Origin: Roseomonas sp.
Lineage (GTDB): Bacteria > Pseudomonadota > Alphaproteobacteria > Acetobacterales > Acetobacteraceae
Length of the DNA stretch: 64,000 bases
Assembly (NCBI GenBank): GCA_020249145.1
Contig: JADCGF010000005.1
Span: forward strand, 248,001 to 312,000
Reading direction: 5' to 3'
In this document: in pieces, positions 34,235-42,119 of the stretch
Numbering within the stretch: position 1 is the first letter of the stretch
Layout: each line of letters starts with the position of its first letter
Made by a program: the position numbers and the translations under genes
Notes under the pieces: model-generated
What the model was told of the DNA's origin: nothing
The model's input: the letters and a program-made list of their open reading frames with translations, nothing else
Databases searched by the model: none

Positions 34235-35623
34235 ATGCCCGCCACCACACCTTTTGATCGTGTCATTCGCGGCACGCTTGTGCTGCCTGATCGCATCCTG
34301 GCCAACGGCTGGATCGCGACACGCGGCGACATCATCGCCGGCATTGGCGAAGGGCCTTCTCCGGTTGCGACATCGGTTGAGGATTACGGCAGCAAGCTGA
34401 TCATGCCGGGGCTGGTGGATGGGCATATGCATACCTCATCCTCTCGCGGCTGGCCGGGGATTGAAGGGGCATCGAAAACCGCCGCCGCCGGCGGGGTCAC
34501 CACCTGCGTTGACATGCCCTATGACGTGCCGCGCCCGGTGACGGATGCGGGGATTTTCAAGGAAAAGGTGGAATATGTGAATCGCCTATCCCATGTGGAC
34601 ATGGCGCTTTACGGCACCATCCTGAAATCGGGCGGCGTGGATGCCATTGCGGGGCTCGCGGAAGCCGGCGCCTGTTCCTTCAAGCTTTCCACCTATGAAT
34701 ATGACCCGGTGCGCTTCCCGCGCATTGACCACCCAACCATGGTCGCGGCCTTCCGCGAAATTGCCAAAACCGGGCTGATGGTGGCCGTGCATAATGAGGA
34801 TCAGGAGATCGTGGTGCGCCTGACGGAAGAAGCCAAGGCCGCCGGCAATACCTCCCCCATCTGGCATTGCCGCACGCGCCCGCCGCTGTGTGAGACCATG
34901 GCGGATCTGGAGATTTTCGAAATCGGGCTTGAGACCGGCGCCCATGTGCATATCGCCCATTCTTCGCTCGCGCGCGGCTTTGAAATCGCGGAAGTGTTCC
35001 GCCGCATGGGCGGCAAGGCATCCGGCGAAGCCTGCCTGCAATATCTGTGCATGACAGAAGAAGACATCATCCGGCTTGAAGGCTTCGGCAAATGTAACCC
35101 GCCCTTCCGCACAGCGGATGAGGTGGAACGCATGTGGGGTGCCTTTGCCAAGGGACAGGTTGCCTATGTCTCGACCGATCACGCGCCCTGGCCGCGCGAC
35201 CGCAAGACCTATACCGGCGATATCTTCACCGTGGGGGCGGGGCTGACGGGGATGCAAAGCTTTGCCCCGGTGATGTTCACGCTATTGAAGCAGCGCGGGC
35301 TTTCGCCAAGCCTGATGGCGCTTTACTGCGCCGAACGCCCCGCGCGCTTCCATGGGCTTTACCCGAAGAAGGGCGCTTTGCGCGTGGGTTCGGATGCCGA
35401 TTTGCTGGTGATGGAAGAAGGCGATTTCACCTTTGATGCGCGCGATATCCAGGACCAGGAAGATACCAAATGGTCGCCCTATGATGGCATGAAGGTGAAG
35501 GGCCGTGTCGCCGCCACCTGGCTGCGGGGCAAGCAGATTTGGGATGGCAAGCAAGTGCTGGCCAAGCCCGGCGCCGGGCGCTTCGTGCCGCGTCAGCACA
35601 GGGAAACCTATGTCGGGGAATAA
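34235..35623 (+). CDS. Dihydropyrimidinase/hydantoinase/allantoinase family amidohydrolase
   Basis: A 462-residue TIM-barrel cyclic amidohydrolase that opens hydantoin-like or dihydropyrimidine rings. The complete di-metal set is visible: His64 and His66 (DGHMH), carboxylated Lys150 (SFKLST), His186 (VHNED), His242 (HIAHSS) and Asp315 (STDHAPW). Its product would be an N-carbamoyl amino acid, the substrate of the two carbamoylases encoded 2-4 kb downstream in the same operon. This argues for D-hydantoinase or dihydropyrimidinase activity over allantoinase. It overlaps the next small gene by 14 bp. Confidence 0.9.
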   Translation: MPATTPFDRVIRGTLVLPDRILANGWIATRGDIIAGIGEGPSPVATSVEDYGSKLIMPGLVDGHMHTSSSRGWPGIEGASKTAAAGGVTTCVDMPYDVPRPVTDAGIFKEKVEYVNRLSHVDMALYGTILKSGGVDAIAGLAEAGACSFKLSTYEYDPVRFPRIDHPTMVAAFREIAKTGLMVAVHNEDQEIVVRLTEEAKAAGNTSPIWHCRTRPPLCETMADLEIFEIGLETGAHVHIAHSSLARGFEIAEVFRRMGGKASGEACLQYLCMTEEDIIRLEGFGKCNPPFRTADEVERMWGAFAKGQVAYVSTDHAPWPRDRKTYTGDIFTVGAGLTGMQSFAPVMFTLLKQRGLSPSLMALYCAERPARFHGLYPKKGALRVGSDADLLVMEEGDFTFDARDIQDQEDTKWSPYDGMKVKGRVAATWLRGKQIWDGKQVLAKPGAGRFVPRQHRETYVGE

Positions 35624-35903
35624 GGAAAAGCCGCGCCCGGAAGGGCATTGGATCAAGCGGCCTCCACGGCCTTCCAAACCCGCGGCGCCGCCGCCTCGGC
35701 GGAAACCCGGCCTGATACAGGCGATGATTGCGGGTTCAGTTGGCATTATGCTGGGGATGTTGAATGCCGCTGCCACGGGGGCGGGCGGGTTGCCTGATCC
35801 CGTGCCGGCGATTGCCGCCGGGGTTGGGCTTTGCATTGGCGCCATCGCCACCTGGCGGCTCTTTGGCGGTACGCGTCAGGATTTCAAGGATTTGTTTTTC
35901 TGA
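35610..35903 (+). CDS. Small hypothetical membrane protein
   Basis: A 97-residue protein with a Pro/Lys/Arg-rich, probably cytoplasmic N-terminus (residues 1-34) and two membrane segments (about 35-55 and 63-86) linked by a Gly/Pro loop. It ends with FKDLFF. I do not recognise the family. The ATG at 35610 overlaps the end of the hydantoinase gene, so it is cotranslated within this operon. A small accessory subunit of a transporter is one guess, but no TctB-like pattern of four membrane helices is present. Confidence 0.6.
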   Translation: MSGNKEKPRPEGHWIKRPPRPSKPAAPPPRRKPGLIQAMIAGSVGIMLGMLNAAATGAGGLPDPVPAIAAGVGLCIGAIATWRLFGGTRQDFKDLFF

Positions 35904-35970
35904 CCCGAGCCTTGTCGCCGGGTGGCGCTTGGCCCATGGAGGGCCTTCCATTTTCGCAGGGAGAAACGCG

Positions 35971-36468
35971 ATGAATTCCGCAGATTATTATGTAAAGCAC
36001 CTCGCGGTAGATTTGCCGCTGGCAACCGCCGATAAGATTGCCGATGTCACGCTGGCGACTGGCCGCGCGGCGGGCATGCTGCCGCTGACCGTGGTGGTGC
36101 TGGATGCCGGTGGGCATGTTGTTGTGCAAAAGCGCGAAGATGGCTCAGGCATTCTGCGTGCTGAAATCGCGCGCGGCAAAGCCTATGCCGCGCTTGGCAT
36201 GGGGGTTGGCAGCCGTATCCTGCGTGACCGCTTGAAGGAACGCATTGCCTTTCAGGCGGCTGTCGCTGCCGCATCTGATGGCAACTTTATTCCAGTGCCA
36301 GGTGGCGTCCTGATCCTGAATGCCGCAGGTGCGGTGATTGGTGCTGTCGGCGTCAGCGGCGATGCATCAGACCGCGATGAGCACGCGGCCTGCGAGGGCA
36401 TCAAGGCCGCCGGGCTGGCTTCTCACCCCGATGCGGCGGTTGAGAATTGGCGTGACGCTGCCCTTTAA
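35971..36468 (+). CDS. GlcG/HbpS family heme-binding-like protein
   Basis: A 165-residue GlcG/HbpS (DUF336) domain protein. The typical pattern is PLTVVVLDAGGHVVVQKREDGS, a middle ARGKAYAALGMG, and the C-terminal GGVLILNAAGAVIGAVGVSGDASDRDEHAA. Members include heme-binding HbpS and enzymes or accessory proteins in glycolate and diol pathways; the role here is not defined. The ATG at 35971 has a GGGAG ribosome site. It sits in the hydantoinase operon, overlapping the TTT receptor gene. Confidence 0.88.
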   Translation: MNSADYYVKHLAVDLPLATADKIADVTLATGRAAGMLPLTVVVLDAGGHVVVQKREDGSGILRAEIARGKAYAALGMGVGSRILRDRLKERIAFQAAVAAASDGNFIPVPGGVLILNAAGAVIGAVGVSGDASDRDEHAACEGIKAAGLASHPDAAVENWRDAAL

Positions 36469-37447
36469 CACCGGCCGCCGCGCTGCGCTGATGGGCGCTG
36501 GCGCGGCGCTGATCGCGGGGGGCGTGCGGGCGCAGGAGGTTTTTCCATCGCGCCCGATCCGCATGATCATCCCCTTCCCCGCCGGCGGTCCTACCGATGT
36601 CTATGCGCGGCTTTACGCTGAAAGGCTGGGGCGCGAATTGGGCCAACCGGTGGTGACGGAAAATCGAGGCGGCGCTGGCGGAGCGATTGGCTCGCTTGAA
36701 GTGTCTCGCGCCCGCGCCGATGGTTATACGATCCTTTTCGGCACGGCTTCGACCCATGCGCTTTACCCGCTGATGACGCGCCAGCCGCAATTTGATGTCG
36801 TGCGCGACTTTACGACGATTGCGGAATTGGGCGGTGGGCCGCTTTGCTGGTTGGCGCATCCATCGCGCCCAGCGACATTGCAGGAGTTTTTGGCGGCTGC
36901 GCGCGCGGCCAACCCGCCGCTTTCCTATGGCTCGCCCGGCAGCGGCACCATCATGCATCTGGCGACCGAATTGCTGAAGCAGCAGGCGGGCGGGGTAACG
37001 ATTACCCATGTGCCCTATCGCGGCGCGGCGCCGGCGATGAATGATCTGGTGGGCGGCACTTTGGCGCTGGCAGTGAATACTTTCGGCGGCGGCTTGCCAC
37101 TCCATCAAGGCGGGCGCGCGCGCATGCTGGCGGTGGCGACTGCGCGGCGTTTGGATGCGGCGCCCGATGTGCCTACCGTTGCCGAAGCCCTTGGCCTGCC
37201 AAGCTTTGAAGCCGTGCTGTGGCATGCGGTCTTCGCGCCCCCTGCCCTGCCCGCGCCGATCCTTGAACGGCTTTCGGCTGCCACCAATGCGGCACTTTCC
37301 GATCCTGCCTTCCGTGCGAGCCTTGCCGCATCCGGCATCACCGCTTCCGCGCCTGGCACCCCCGCCAGCGCCGCCGCCTTCATCGCTGCCGAGACCGCGC
37401 GCTATCGCCCGGTGGTCGAGGCCATTCGTCCGGAGCTTGAACAATGA
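36431..37447 (+). CDS. TTT (Bug) family periplasmic substrate-binding receptor
   Basis: A 338-residue Bug receptor in the hydantoinase operon. The signal peptide has the twin-arginine-like stretch NTGRRAALMGAGAALIAGGVRA-Q, and the mature part begins with PSRPIRMIIPFPAGGPTDVYAR. Other hallmarks are TENRGGAGGAIG and APDVPTVAEALG. The start is uncertain: ATG at 36431 or GTG at 36452, both overlapping the GlcG-like gene. The stop overlaps the first carbamoylase start (ATGA). Position implies that it captures the operon's substrate, such as a hydantoin, dihydropyrimidine or carbamoyl amino acid. Confidence 0.9.
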   Translation: MRRLRIGVTLPFNTGRRAALMGAGAALIAGGVRAQEVFPSRPIRMIIPFPAGGPTDVYARLYAERLGRELGQPVVTENRGGAGGAIGSLEVSRARADGYTILFGTASTHALYPLMTRQPQFDVVRDFTTIAELGGGPLCWLAHPSRPATLQEFLAAARAANPPLSYGSPGSGTIMHLATELLKQQAGGVTITHVPYRGAAPAMNDLVGGTLALAVNTFGGGLPLHQGGRARMLAVATARRLDAAPDVPTVAEALGLPSFEAVLWHAVFAPPALPAPILERLSAATNAALSDPAFRASLAASGITASAPGTPASAAAFIAAETARYRPVVEAIRPELEQ

Positions 37448-38388
37448 CCCGCATATTGCGCCTTGCCGGCGCCCAAATGGGACCGAACCAGAAAGCCGAT
37501 AGCCGCGAGGCGATCCTGGCGCGCATGATCGTATTGTTGGAGCAGGCCGCTGCCGCCGGCGCCAAGATGGTGGTGTTTCCAGAATTGCCGCTGACCACCT
37601 TCTTCCCGCGCTGGCTATTCACCGACCAAGCCGAACTGGATAGCTATTTCGAGCGCGAAATGCCCAATCCGCACGTGCAGCCCTTGTTTGATCGCGCGCG
37701 CGCCTTGGGCGTTGGGTTCTATCTTGGTTATGCGGAGCTCACACCGCATGGCAAGCGCTACAATACCGCGATCACCGTCGGGCCAGATGGCAGCGTGCTT
37801 GGCAAATACCGCAAAATCCATCTGCCCGGCACGGTGGAACCGCGTGTGGGGGATCGCTTCCAGCAATTGGAAAAGCGCTATTTCGAATATGGCGATCTCG
37901 GCTTTCCTGCCTTTCGTGGCCCGGAAGCCTGGGGCCGGCCCGTGCTTGGCATGTTGATCTGCAATGATCGCCGCTGGCCAGAAGCCTGGCGCTGCTATGG
38001 CTTGCAGGGGATCGAGTTGATGCTGATTGGCTATAACTCGGCCGCCTATGATCCGATGGGCGGCAATAGCGAAGATCAGTCCTTGCGGACCTTTCATTCG
38101 ACGCTCGCGGTGCAGGGCAATGCCTATATGAACGCAACTTGGGCGATTTCGGTCGCCAAGGCCGGCGTTGAGGATGGTTCCGGCCTGATTGGCGGTTCAG
38201 TGATTGTGGACCCGAATGGCCGGGTGGTGGCGGAAGCCAAGACGCTGGGTGATGAGATCATTATCGCCGATGTGGATTTCGATGCCTGCCGGCAGGGCAA
38301 GGAGAAGATGTTCAACTTCGCCGCCCATCGCCGCCCGCAATGGTATCGCGCGATCATTGACCAGGTGGGGGCGGTGCCGCCGGCGTGA
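37444..38388 (+). CDS. N-carbamoyl-D-amino-acid hydrolase, paralogue 1
   Basis: A 314-residue nitrilase-superfamily amidohydrolase releasing D-amino acid, CO2 and ammonia from N-carbamoyl-D-amino acids. The Glu-Lys-Cys triad is Glu47 (VFPELPLTTFFPR), Lys124 (KYRKIHLPG) and Cys173 (LICNDRRWPEAWR). The CNDRRWPE context is characteristic of D-carbamoylases and differs from beta-ureidopropionases. It follows the hydantoinase by four genes and overlaps the receptor gene. It resembles the next gene along its full length, with the triad at identical residue numbers. Confidence 0.9.
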   Translation: MTRILRLAGAQMGPNQKADSREAILARMIVLLEQAAAAGAKMVVFPELPLTTFFPRWLFTDQAELDSYFEREMPNPHVQPLFDRARALGVGFYLGYAELTPHGKRYNTAITVGPDGSVLGKYRKIHLPGTVEPRVGDRFQQLEKRYFEYGDLGFPAFRGPEAWGRPVLGMLICNDRRWPEAWRCYGLQGIELMLIGYNSAAYDPMGGNSEDQSLRTFHSTLAVQGNAYMNATWAISVAKAGVEDGSGLIGGSVIVDPNGRVVAEAKTLGDEIIIADVDFDACRQGKEKMFNFAAHRRPQWYRAIIDQVGAVPPA

Positions 38389-38402
38389 TCAGCCGGACAG
38401 AG

Positions 38403-38422
38403 GCACACTTATATATATGTGC
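38403..38422. other. AT-rich hairpin between the carbamoylase genes
   Basis: GCACA and TGTGC flank a CTTATATATA core in the 51-bp gap. It is an unusual AT-rich spot that could be a weak promoter or an mRNA hairpin separating the two paralogues. Confidence 0.3.
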
Positions 38423-38439
38423 AAGCGAAGGATGATCGC

Positions 38440-39402
38440 ATGACTCGTTCCCTTGTTCTGGCCGCCGCGCAATTGGGCCCGATCCAAAAGGCCGAGGGCC
38501 GCGATGTTGCCGTGGGGCGCATGATCCGCCTGCTGGAAAAGGCGCATCAACGCGGCGCTGAGGTGGTAGTCTTTCCCGAATTGGCGCTGACCACGTTCTT
38601 CCCGCGCTGGTATGAGGAAGACCTCGCCAATGCTGATCATTGGTATGAAGCGGCACTTCCTTCCAATGAAACCGCGCCACTATTTGAAGCCGCGCGCAAA
38701 TACGGCATCGCCTTTCATCTGGGCTATGCCGAGAAAACGCCGGAAGGCAGGCGCTTCAACACCGCGGTCTTCGTGCTGCCCTCAGGCGAGACTGTGCTGA
38801 AATACCGCAAGGTGCATTTGCCGGGGCATAAGGAATTCGATCCAATCCGCCACGTGCAGCATCTTGAAAAGCGCTATTTTGAGCCGGGTGATCTTGGCTT
38901 TCCTGTGATCCGCGCGCCCGTTGCCGGCCAGCCGGTGAATGTGGGGATGATGATCTGCAATGACCGCCGCTGGCCGGAAGCCTGGCGCGTCATGGGCTTG
39001 CAGCAGGTGGAATTGGTGATGCTCGGCTACAATACGCCGTCACTGAATATGGAAAATCGCGGCTTTGAGGCGCCTCATCTGCGTGTGTTCCATAGCCATC
39101 TTTCCATCCAATCCGGGTGCTACCAGAATTCCTGCTTTGCGGTCGCCACCGCCAAGGCCGGCACGGAAGATGGGCATGAGCTTTTCGGTCATTCCATCAT
39201 TGTGAACCCGCAGGGCGAGATCATGGCCCAGGCGACAAGCTGGGATGATGAGCTGATTGTGGCCGAAGCCGATCTCGGCAAATGCGAATTGGGCCGCAAG
39301 ACGATTTTCGATTTCGCGCGCCATCGCAGGCCGGAACATTATGGGCGCATCGCCGATCAGGTGGGCAGCGTGCCGCCGGCGGAATGGAAAGGCGGCGTCT
39401 GA
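38440..39402 (+). CDS. N-carbamoyl-D-amino-acid hydrolase, paralogue 2
   Basis: A 320-residue second D-carbamoylase with triad Glu47, Lys124 and Cys173 in the same contexts (VFPELALTTFFPR, KYRKVHLPG, MICNDRRWPEAWR). Substrate-facing regions differ from paralogue 1 (for example residues 128-140 and 205-220), which suggests a different amino-acid side-chain preference. The ATG at 38440 with GAAGGA upstream is used; a GTG at 38419 is in frame. It closes the LysR-hydantoinase operon and converges with the sugar dehydrogenase gene after 2 bp. Confidence 0.9.
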   Translation: MTRSLVLAAAQLGPIQKAEGRDVAVGRMIRLLEKAHQRGAEVVVFPELALTTFFPRWYEEDLANADHWYEAALPSNETAPLFEAARKYGIAFHLGYAEKTPEGRRFNTAVFVLPSGETVLKYRKVHLPGHKEFDPIRHVQHLEKRYFEPGDLGFPVIRAPVAGQPVNVGMMICNDRRWPEAWRVMGLQQVELVMLGYNTPSLNMENRGFEAPHLRVFHSHLSIQSGCYQNSCFAVATAKAGTEDGHELFGHSIIVNPQGEIMAQATSWDDELIVAEADLGKCELGRKTIFDFARHRRPEHYGRIADQVGSVPPAEWKGGV

Positions 39403-39404
39403 CT

Positions 39405-40670
39405 TCAGACCACGATAACGCTTGGCCGATCTGGAAGAACGCCGAAGGGGTCAAAGACCAAGGGCGCGGCGCGCGTGATCGCCTTCAGATCAAAGGCGCG
39501 ATGCGGTGTGCCGAGCACCAGCGCATCAGGCCGCGCACCATCCGGCATGGTGAAGGCCGCGCTGCGCTGTAGCACCGCCAAGGCCGGCGGCGGCTTCATG
39601 ATCACCGGATCGTGCCACGCGACTTTCGCGTGCAAGGCGCATAAGCCGCGCATAAGCCTGAGCGGTGCGGCAGCGCGCAAATCCGCGACATCGGGCTTGT
39701 AGGTAACGCCCGCCACCAGCACGCGCTTGCCGGCCAGACCATCACCAAACCGCGCGCGGATGGCCGCAAGCACGCGCGCCACTCTGCCACGATTGCGCGA
39801 CAGCGCCTTGGCCAGCAGCGCGGAAGGCGCGCCCGCCCGCGCTGCTTCCATTTGCAAAAAAGCCGGGTCCACCGGAATGCAATGCCCGCCCGCGCCAAGC
39901 CCGGGCCAAAATGGCGCAAAGCCGAAAGGCTTGGTTGCCGCCGCCGCAACCACATCGCGCGTCGGCACACCAAGCGCCGTGAAAGCCGCGTGAAGTTCAT
40001 CCATCAGCGCGATATTCACCAGACGATAGGTGTTCTCCAAAAGCTTGGCGCATTCCGCGATTTCGGGGCTCGCCACCACCTCAACCTGATCAACAATATG
40101 CCTCCAAAAAGCCAAGGCACGGCGCAGAGAGGCATCATCGGTTGCACCCAGCAGGCGGGGGATGCTGCGGGTTAGCGGTGCGTGGGGCCCGGGATTTTCG
40201 CGTTCCGGCGACACGGCCAAGAAAACATCCCGCCCGACGCGCCAGCCCGCTTCTTCCAGCACAGTGCGACATAACCCATTGGTCGCACCCGGCTGGCAGG
40301 TGGAAACCAGACAGACCAGCGCGCCTGGCTTCAGGCCACGCGCCGCCATGCCAAGCGCTGCGCGCACGGCTGTCAAATCAGGCCGCCCGCGCGCATCAAG
40401 CGGCGTTGGCACGCAAATCAACCAGGTATCGGCACCGGTAAGTGCTGCGGGATCAGCGCTGGCTTGGAAGCTGCCCAGACCTGGATCGCAGCCAGCATTG
40501 GCAAGCCAGCGCGCTTCGGGCGCCGGGTCATAACCAATCACCTCATAGCCGGCAGCAGCGGCGCCAAGCGCCAGGGGTCGGCCCACATAGCCAAGGCCAA
40601 CCACAGCCAGACGGCCGCAGCTGACGCGCGGCGCAGGAGCAAGGGTGGGGTGTAGTAGCCTCAGATTCAC
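39405..40670 (-). CDS. UDP-glucose/GDP-mannose dehydrogenase family (nucleotide sugar dehydrogenase)
   Basis: A 421-residue NAD-dependent four-electron dehydrogenase that oxidises a UDP- or GDP-sugar to the uronic acid for polysaccharide synthesis. The Rossmann motif is VVGLGYVGRPLALGAAAAGYEV (about residues 22-43), then STCQPGAT, and the catalytic cysteine in GLGAGGHCIPVDP (about 267). The C-terminal UDP-binding domain carries VLVAGVTYKPDVADLR. It resembles WecC-type UDP-N-acetylmannosamine/galactosaminuronate dehydrogenases. It starts with GTG at 40670 after an AT-rich leader with a weak ribosome site. It stands alone, without other polysaccharide genes. Confidence 0.88.
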   Translation of the reverse strand: MNLRLLHPTLAPAPRVSCGRLAVVGLGYVGRPLALGAAAAGYEVIGYDPAPEARWLANAGCDPGLGSFQASADPAALTGADTWLICVPTPLDARGRPDLTAVRAALGMAARGLKPGALVCLVSTCQPGATNGLCRTVLEEAGWRVGRDVFLAVSPERENPGPHAPLTRSIPRLLGATDDASLRRALAFWRHIVDQVEVVASPEIAECAKLLENTYRLVNIALMDELHAAFTALGVPTRDVVAAAATKPFGFAPFWPGLGAGGHCIPVDPAFLQMEAARAGAPSALLAKALSRNRGRVARVLAAIRARFGDGLAGKRVLVAGVTYKPDVADLRAAAPLRLMRGLCALHAKVAWHDPVIMKPPPALAVLQRSAAFTMPDGARPDALVLGTPHRAFDLKAITRAAPLVFDPFGVLPDRPSVIVV

Positions 40671-40877
40671 ACTCTTATGATTGCATTATTTTTTCAAATT
40701 ACAACCTTTGGTTACTTTTTCATCAGCATGACCCATTCATGAATCCCGATCAGCGGTTGGCGGGGGCCAAGTAACAGGGCTAACCCCTTGTTTTCGGCTC
40801 ATCTCATATCCGAAATCCCATTTCCCCGGCGCGCGATTCTCCCCTAGAAAAGCCGCTTCAATGGGTTGGGGGCAGCC
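40671..40877. promoter_or_regulatory. AT-rich divergent promoter region
   Basis: 207 bp between the divergent sugar dehydrogenase and upp genes. The part next to the dehydrogenase (40671-40730) is strikingly AT-rich for this genome, with a TTATTTTTTC run, and probably holds both promoters. No operator is evident. Confidence 0.4.
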
Positions 40878-41531
40878 ATGGCCAGGCTTTCAGGATCGGA
40901 TAATGACGGCATGCTCACCGTGGTGGGGCATCCGCTGATCCAACATCGCCTATCGCAAATGCGCGAAAAATCCTGCCCGGTGCCGACCTTCCGCGCCCTG
41001 CTCCGCGACATCGCCATGCTGCTGGGTGCTACCGCGCTGGCGGATTTGCCGCTTGAGGCGCGCGAGATTGAAACGCCGCTGGAACGCATGGCCGCCCCCA
41101 AACTTGCCGGCAAGCCGCCGATCTTCGCGCCGGTGCTGCGCGCTGGCATCGGCTTTCTGGATGGTATGCTGAACCTGCTGCCAGAAGCAGGTGTGGCGCA
41201 TATCGGCGTTTATCGCGACCACAAGACGCTGGAGGCGCATGAATACTATTTCAAGGCGCCCGAAGATATGCCTGAGCGCCTGGTGATCCTGCTCGATCCC
41301 ATGCTGGCCACCGGCAATTCAGCCGTCGCCGCGCTGGATAGGTTGAAGGCGCGCGGTGCGACACGCATTCGCTTCATCTGCTTGCTCGCCGCGCCCGAGG
41401 GTATTCGGCATGTCCGGCAAGCCCATCCCGATGTGGCGATTTGGACCGCGGCGATTGACGAGAAGCTTGATGAAAACGGCTATATTCGCCCCGGTCTTGG
41501 CGATGCCGGGGATCGCGTTTTCGGAACATAG
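40878..41531 (+). CDS. upp: Uracil phosphoribosyltransferase
   Basis: A 217-residue enzyme making UMP from uracil and PRPP in pyrimidine salvage. The PRPP-binding loop is [15 protein letters not shown] (about residue 136), and [14 protein letters not shown] and the C-terminal [17 protein letters not shown] (uracil site) are present. The ATG at 40878 with GGGGG upstream is used; a TTG at 40866 and an ATG at 40911 are in frame. The stop codon overlaps the first bases of an intergenic hairpin element, which may act in termination. Confidence 0.95.
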   Translation: MARLSGSDNDGMLTVVGHPLIQHRLSQMREKSCPVPTFRALLRDIAMLLGATALADLPLEAREIETPLERMAAPKLAGKPPIFAPVLRAGIGFLDGMLNLLPEAGVAHIGVYRDHKTLEAHEYYFKAPEDMPERLVILLDPMLATGNSAVAALDRLKARGATRIRFICLLAAPEGIRHVRQAHPDVAIWTAAIDEKLDENGYIRPGLGDAGDRVFGT

Positions 41532-41569
41532 AGCATGATGCGTTCACATGGGTTCACGCAACCCGCTCT
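41530..41569 (-). repeat. GTGAAC-type hairpin, locus 2
   Basis: A 40-nt hairpin. On the minus strand the core reads TGCGTGAAC-CCAT-GTGAACGCA, closed by outer arms AGAGC/GCTCT. Its first two bases overlap the upp stop codon. The same structure at 56239 has arms AGGGC/GCCCT, a compensatory change. Confidence 0.85.
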
Positions 41570-41584
41570 ACATTGTTGTTTTTC

Positions 41585-41631
41585 GAGCATCTTCACGCGT
41601 TCAGCTGAGTCCATCTGAACGCGATCTGCTC
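41585..41631. repeat. CGTTCAGATG-type palindrome, locus 2
   Basis: Outer stem GAGCA/TGCTC encloses CGCGTTCAGCTG-AGTC-CATCTGAACGCG (12 bp with one mismatch). It is separated from the GTGAAC hairpin by a T-rich linker containing TTGTTGTTTTTC. A near-identical copy is at 56294-56340. Confidence 0.85.
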
Positions 41632-41649
41632 TAGAGTGTATCGCGGCAT

Positions 41650-42058
41650 TATGGATGCGCCGGTGCATGTGGCGACCGGACGCATTGGGCTTCTTGTCAC
41701 CACCCCGGAGATCTGCACGCCACCTGATGGCAGCGGACCGGCTGCGTGTGCCTGCTGTTGCCGCCAAGCAAATTGATGCTGCCCCGCCCGATATGCCCAC
41801 AGCGCGTGAAGAAGGGCGGGTTCAGATCGCAGGCGTCTGGTTTGGTGGCTTTAGCGCACGGGTATCGCAGGCGCGATCGTCCATTTTTTGAACCTAATAG
41901 GCAATGAATTTGTTGGGGATTCGGGATATCAGGCATCTTTCAGTCGCCTGGGCGCAACAGCCGCATCGCTCACGCCGGAAGCAATTCAGACCAAGCCCGG
42001 GAATAAGGCCCAGCGCTGGGCAATGATGATGCAGCTTGCGGCTGGGGAGATCCGCTGA
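41650..42058 (+). pseudogene. Decayed TTT (Bug) receptor gene
   Basis: Fragments of a Bug receptor appear in shifting frames. One frame gives RLRVPAVAAKQIDAAPPDMPTAREEG...IAGVWFGGFSA, which matches the family's APDVPTVAEAG...WFGLFAPA region. Another frame gives a C-terminal end running from LGATAASLTPEA to AAGEIR before a TGA at 42056-42058. The signal peptide and N-terminal half are missing. At least one frameshift is needed, so the gene is non-functional. It lies directly after an intergenic repeat element and before an intact receptor on the other strand. Confidence 0.6.
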
Positions 42059-42061
42059 AAA

Positions 42062-42100
42062 GGGATATTCGGTCTGATGATGTCATCAGGCCGAATACCC
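42062..42100 (-). terminator. Strong hairpin terminator of the TTT receptor gene
   Basis: TATTCGG-T-CTGATGA, a 2-nt loop and TCATCAG-G-CCGAATA form a 15-pair stem with one G-T wobble, extended by GGG/CCC around a bulged A. On the minus strand TTTT follows the stem. It lies 20 bp after the stop of the minus-strand receptor gene and may also stop transcripts entering from the pseudogene. Confidence 0.75.
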
Positions 42101-42119
42101 GTCTGGCCAGCGGGCGGCG

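Noticed and set aside
41655..41891. A 78-codon frame after upp as a small gene
   Set aside because: Its residues match the middle of a TTT receptor out of frame with the rest, so it was treated as part of a pseudogene.
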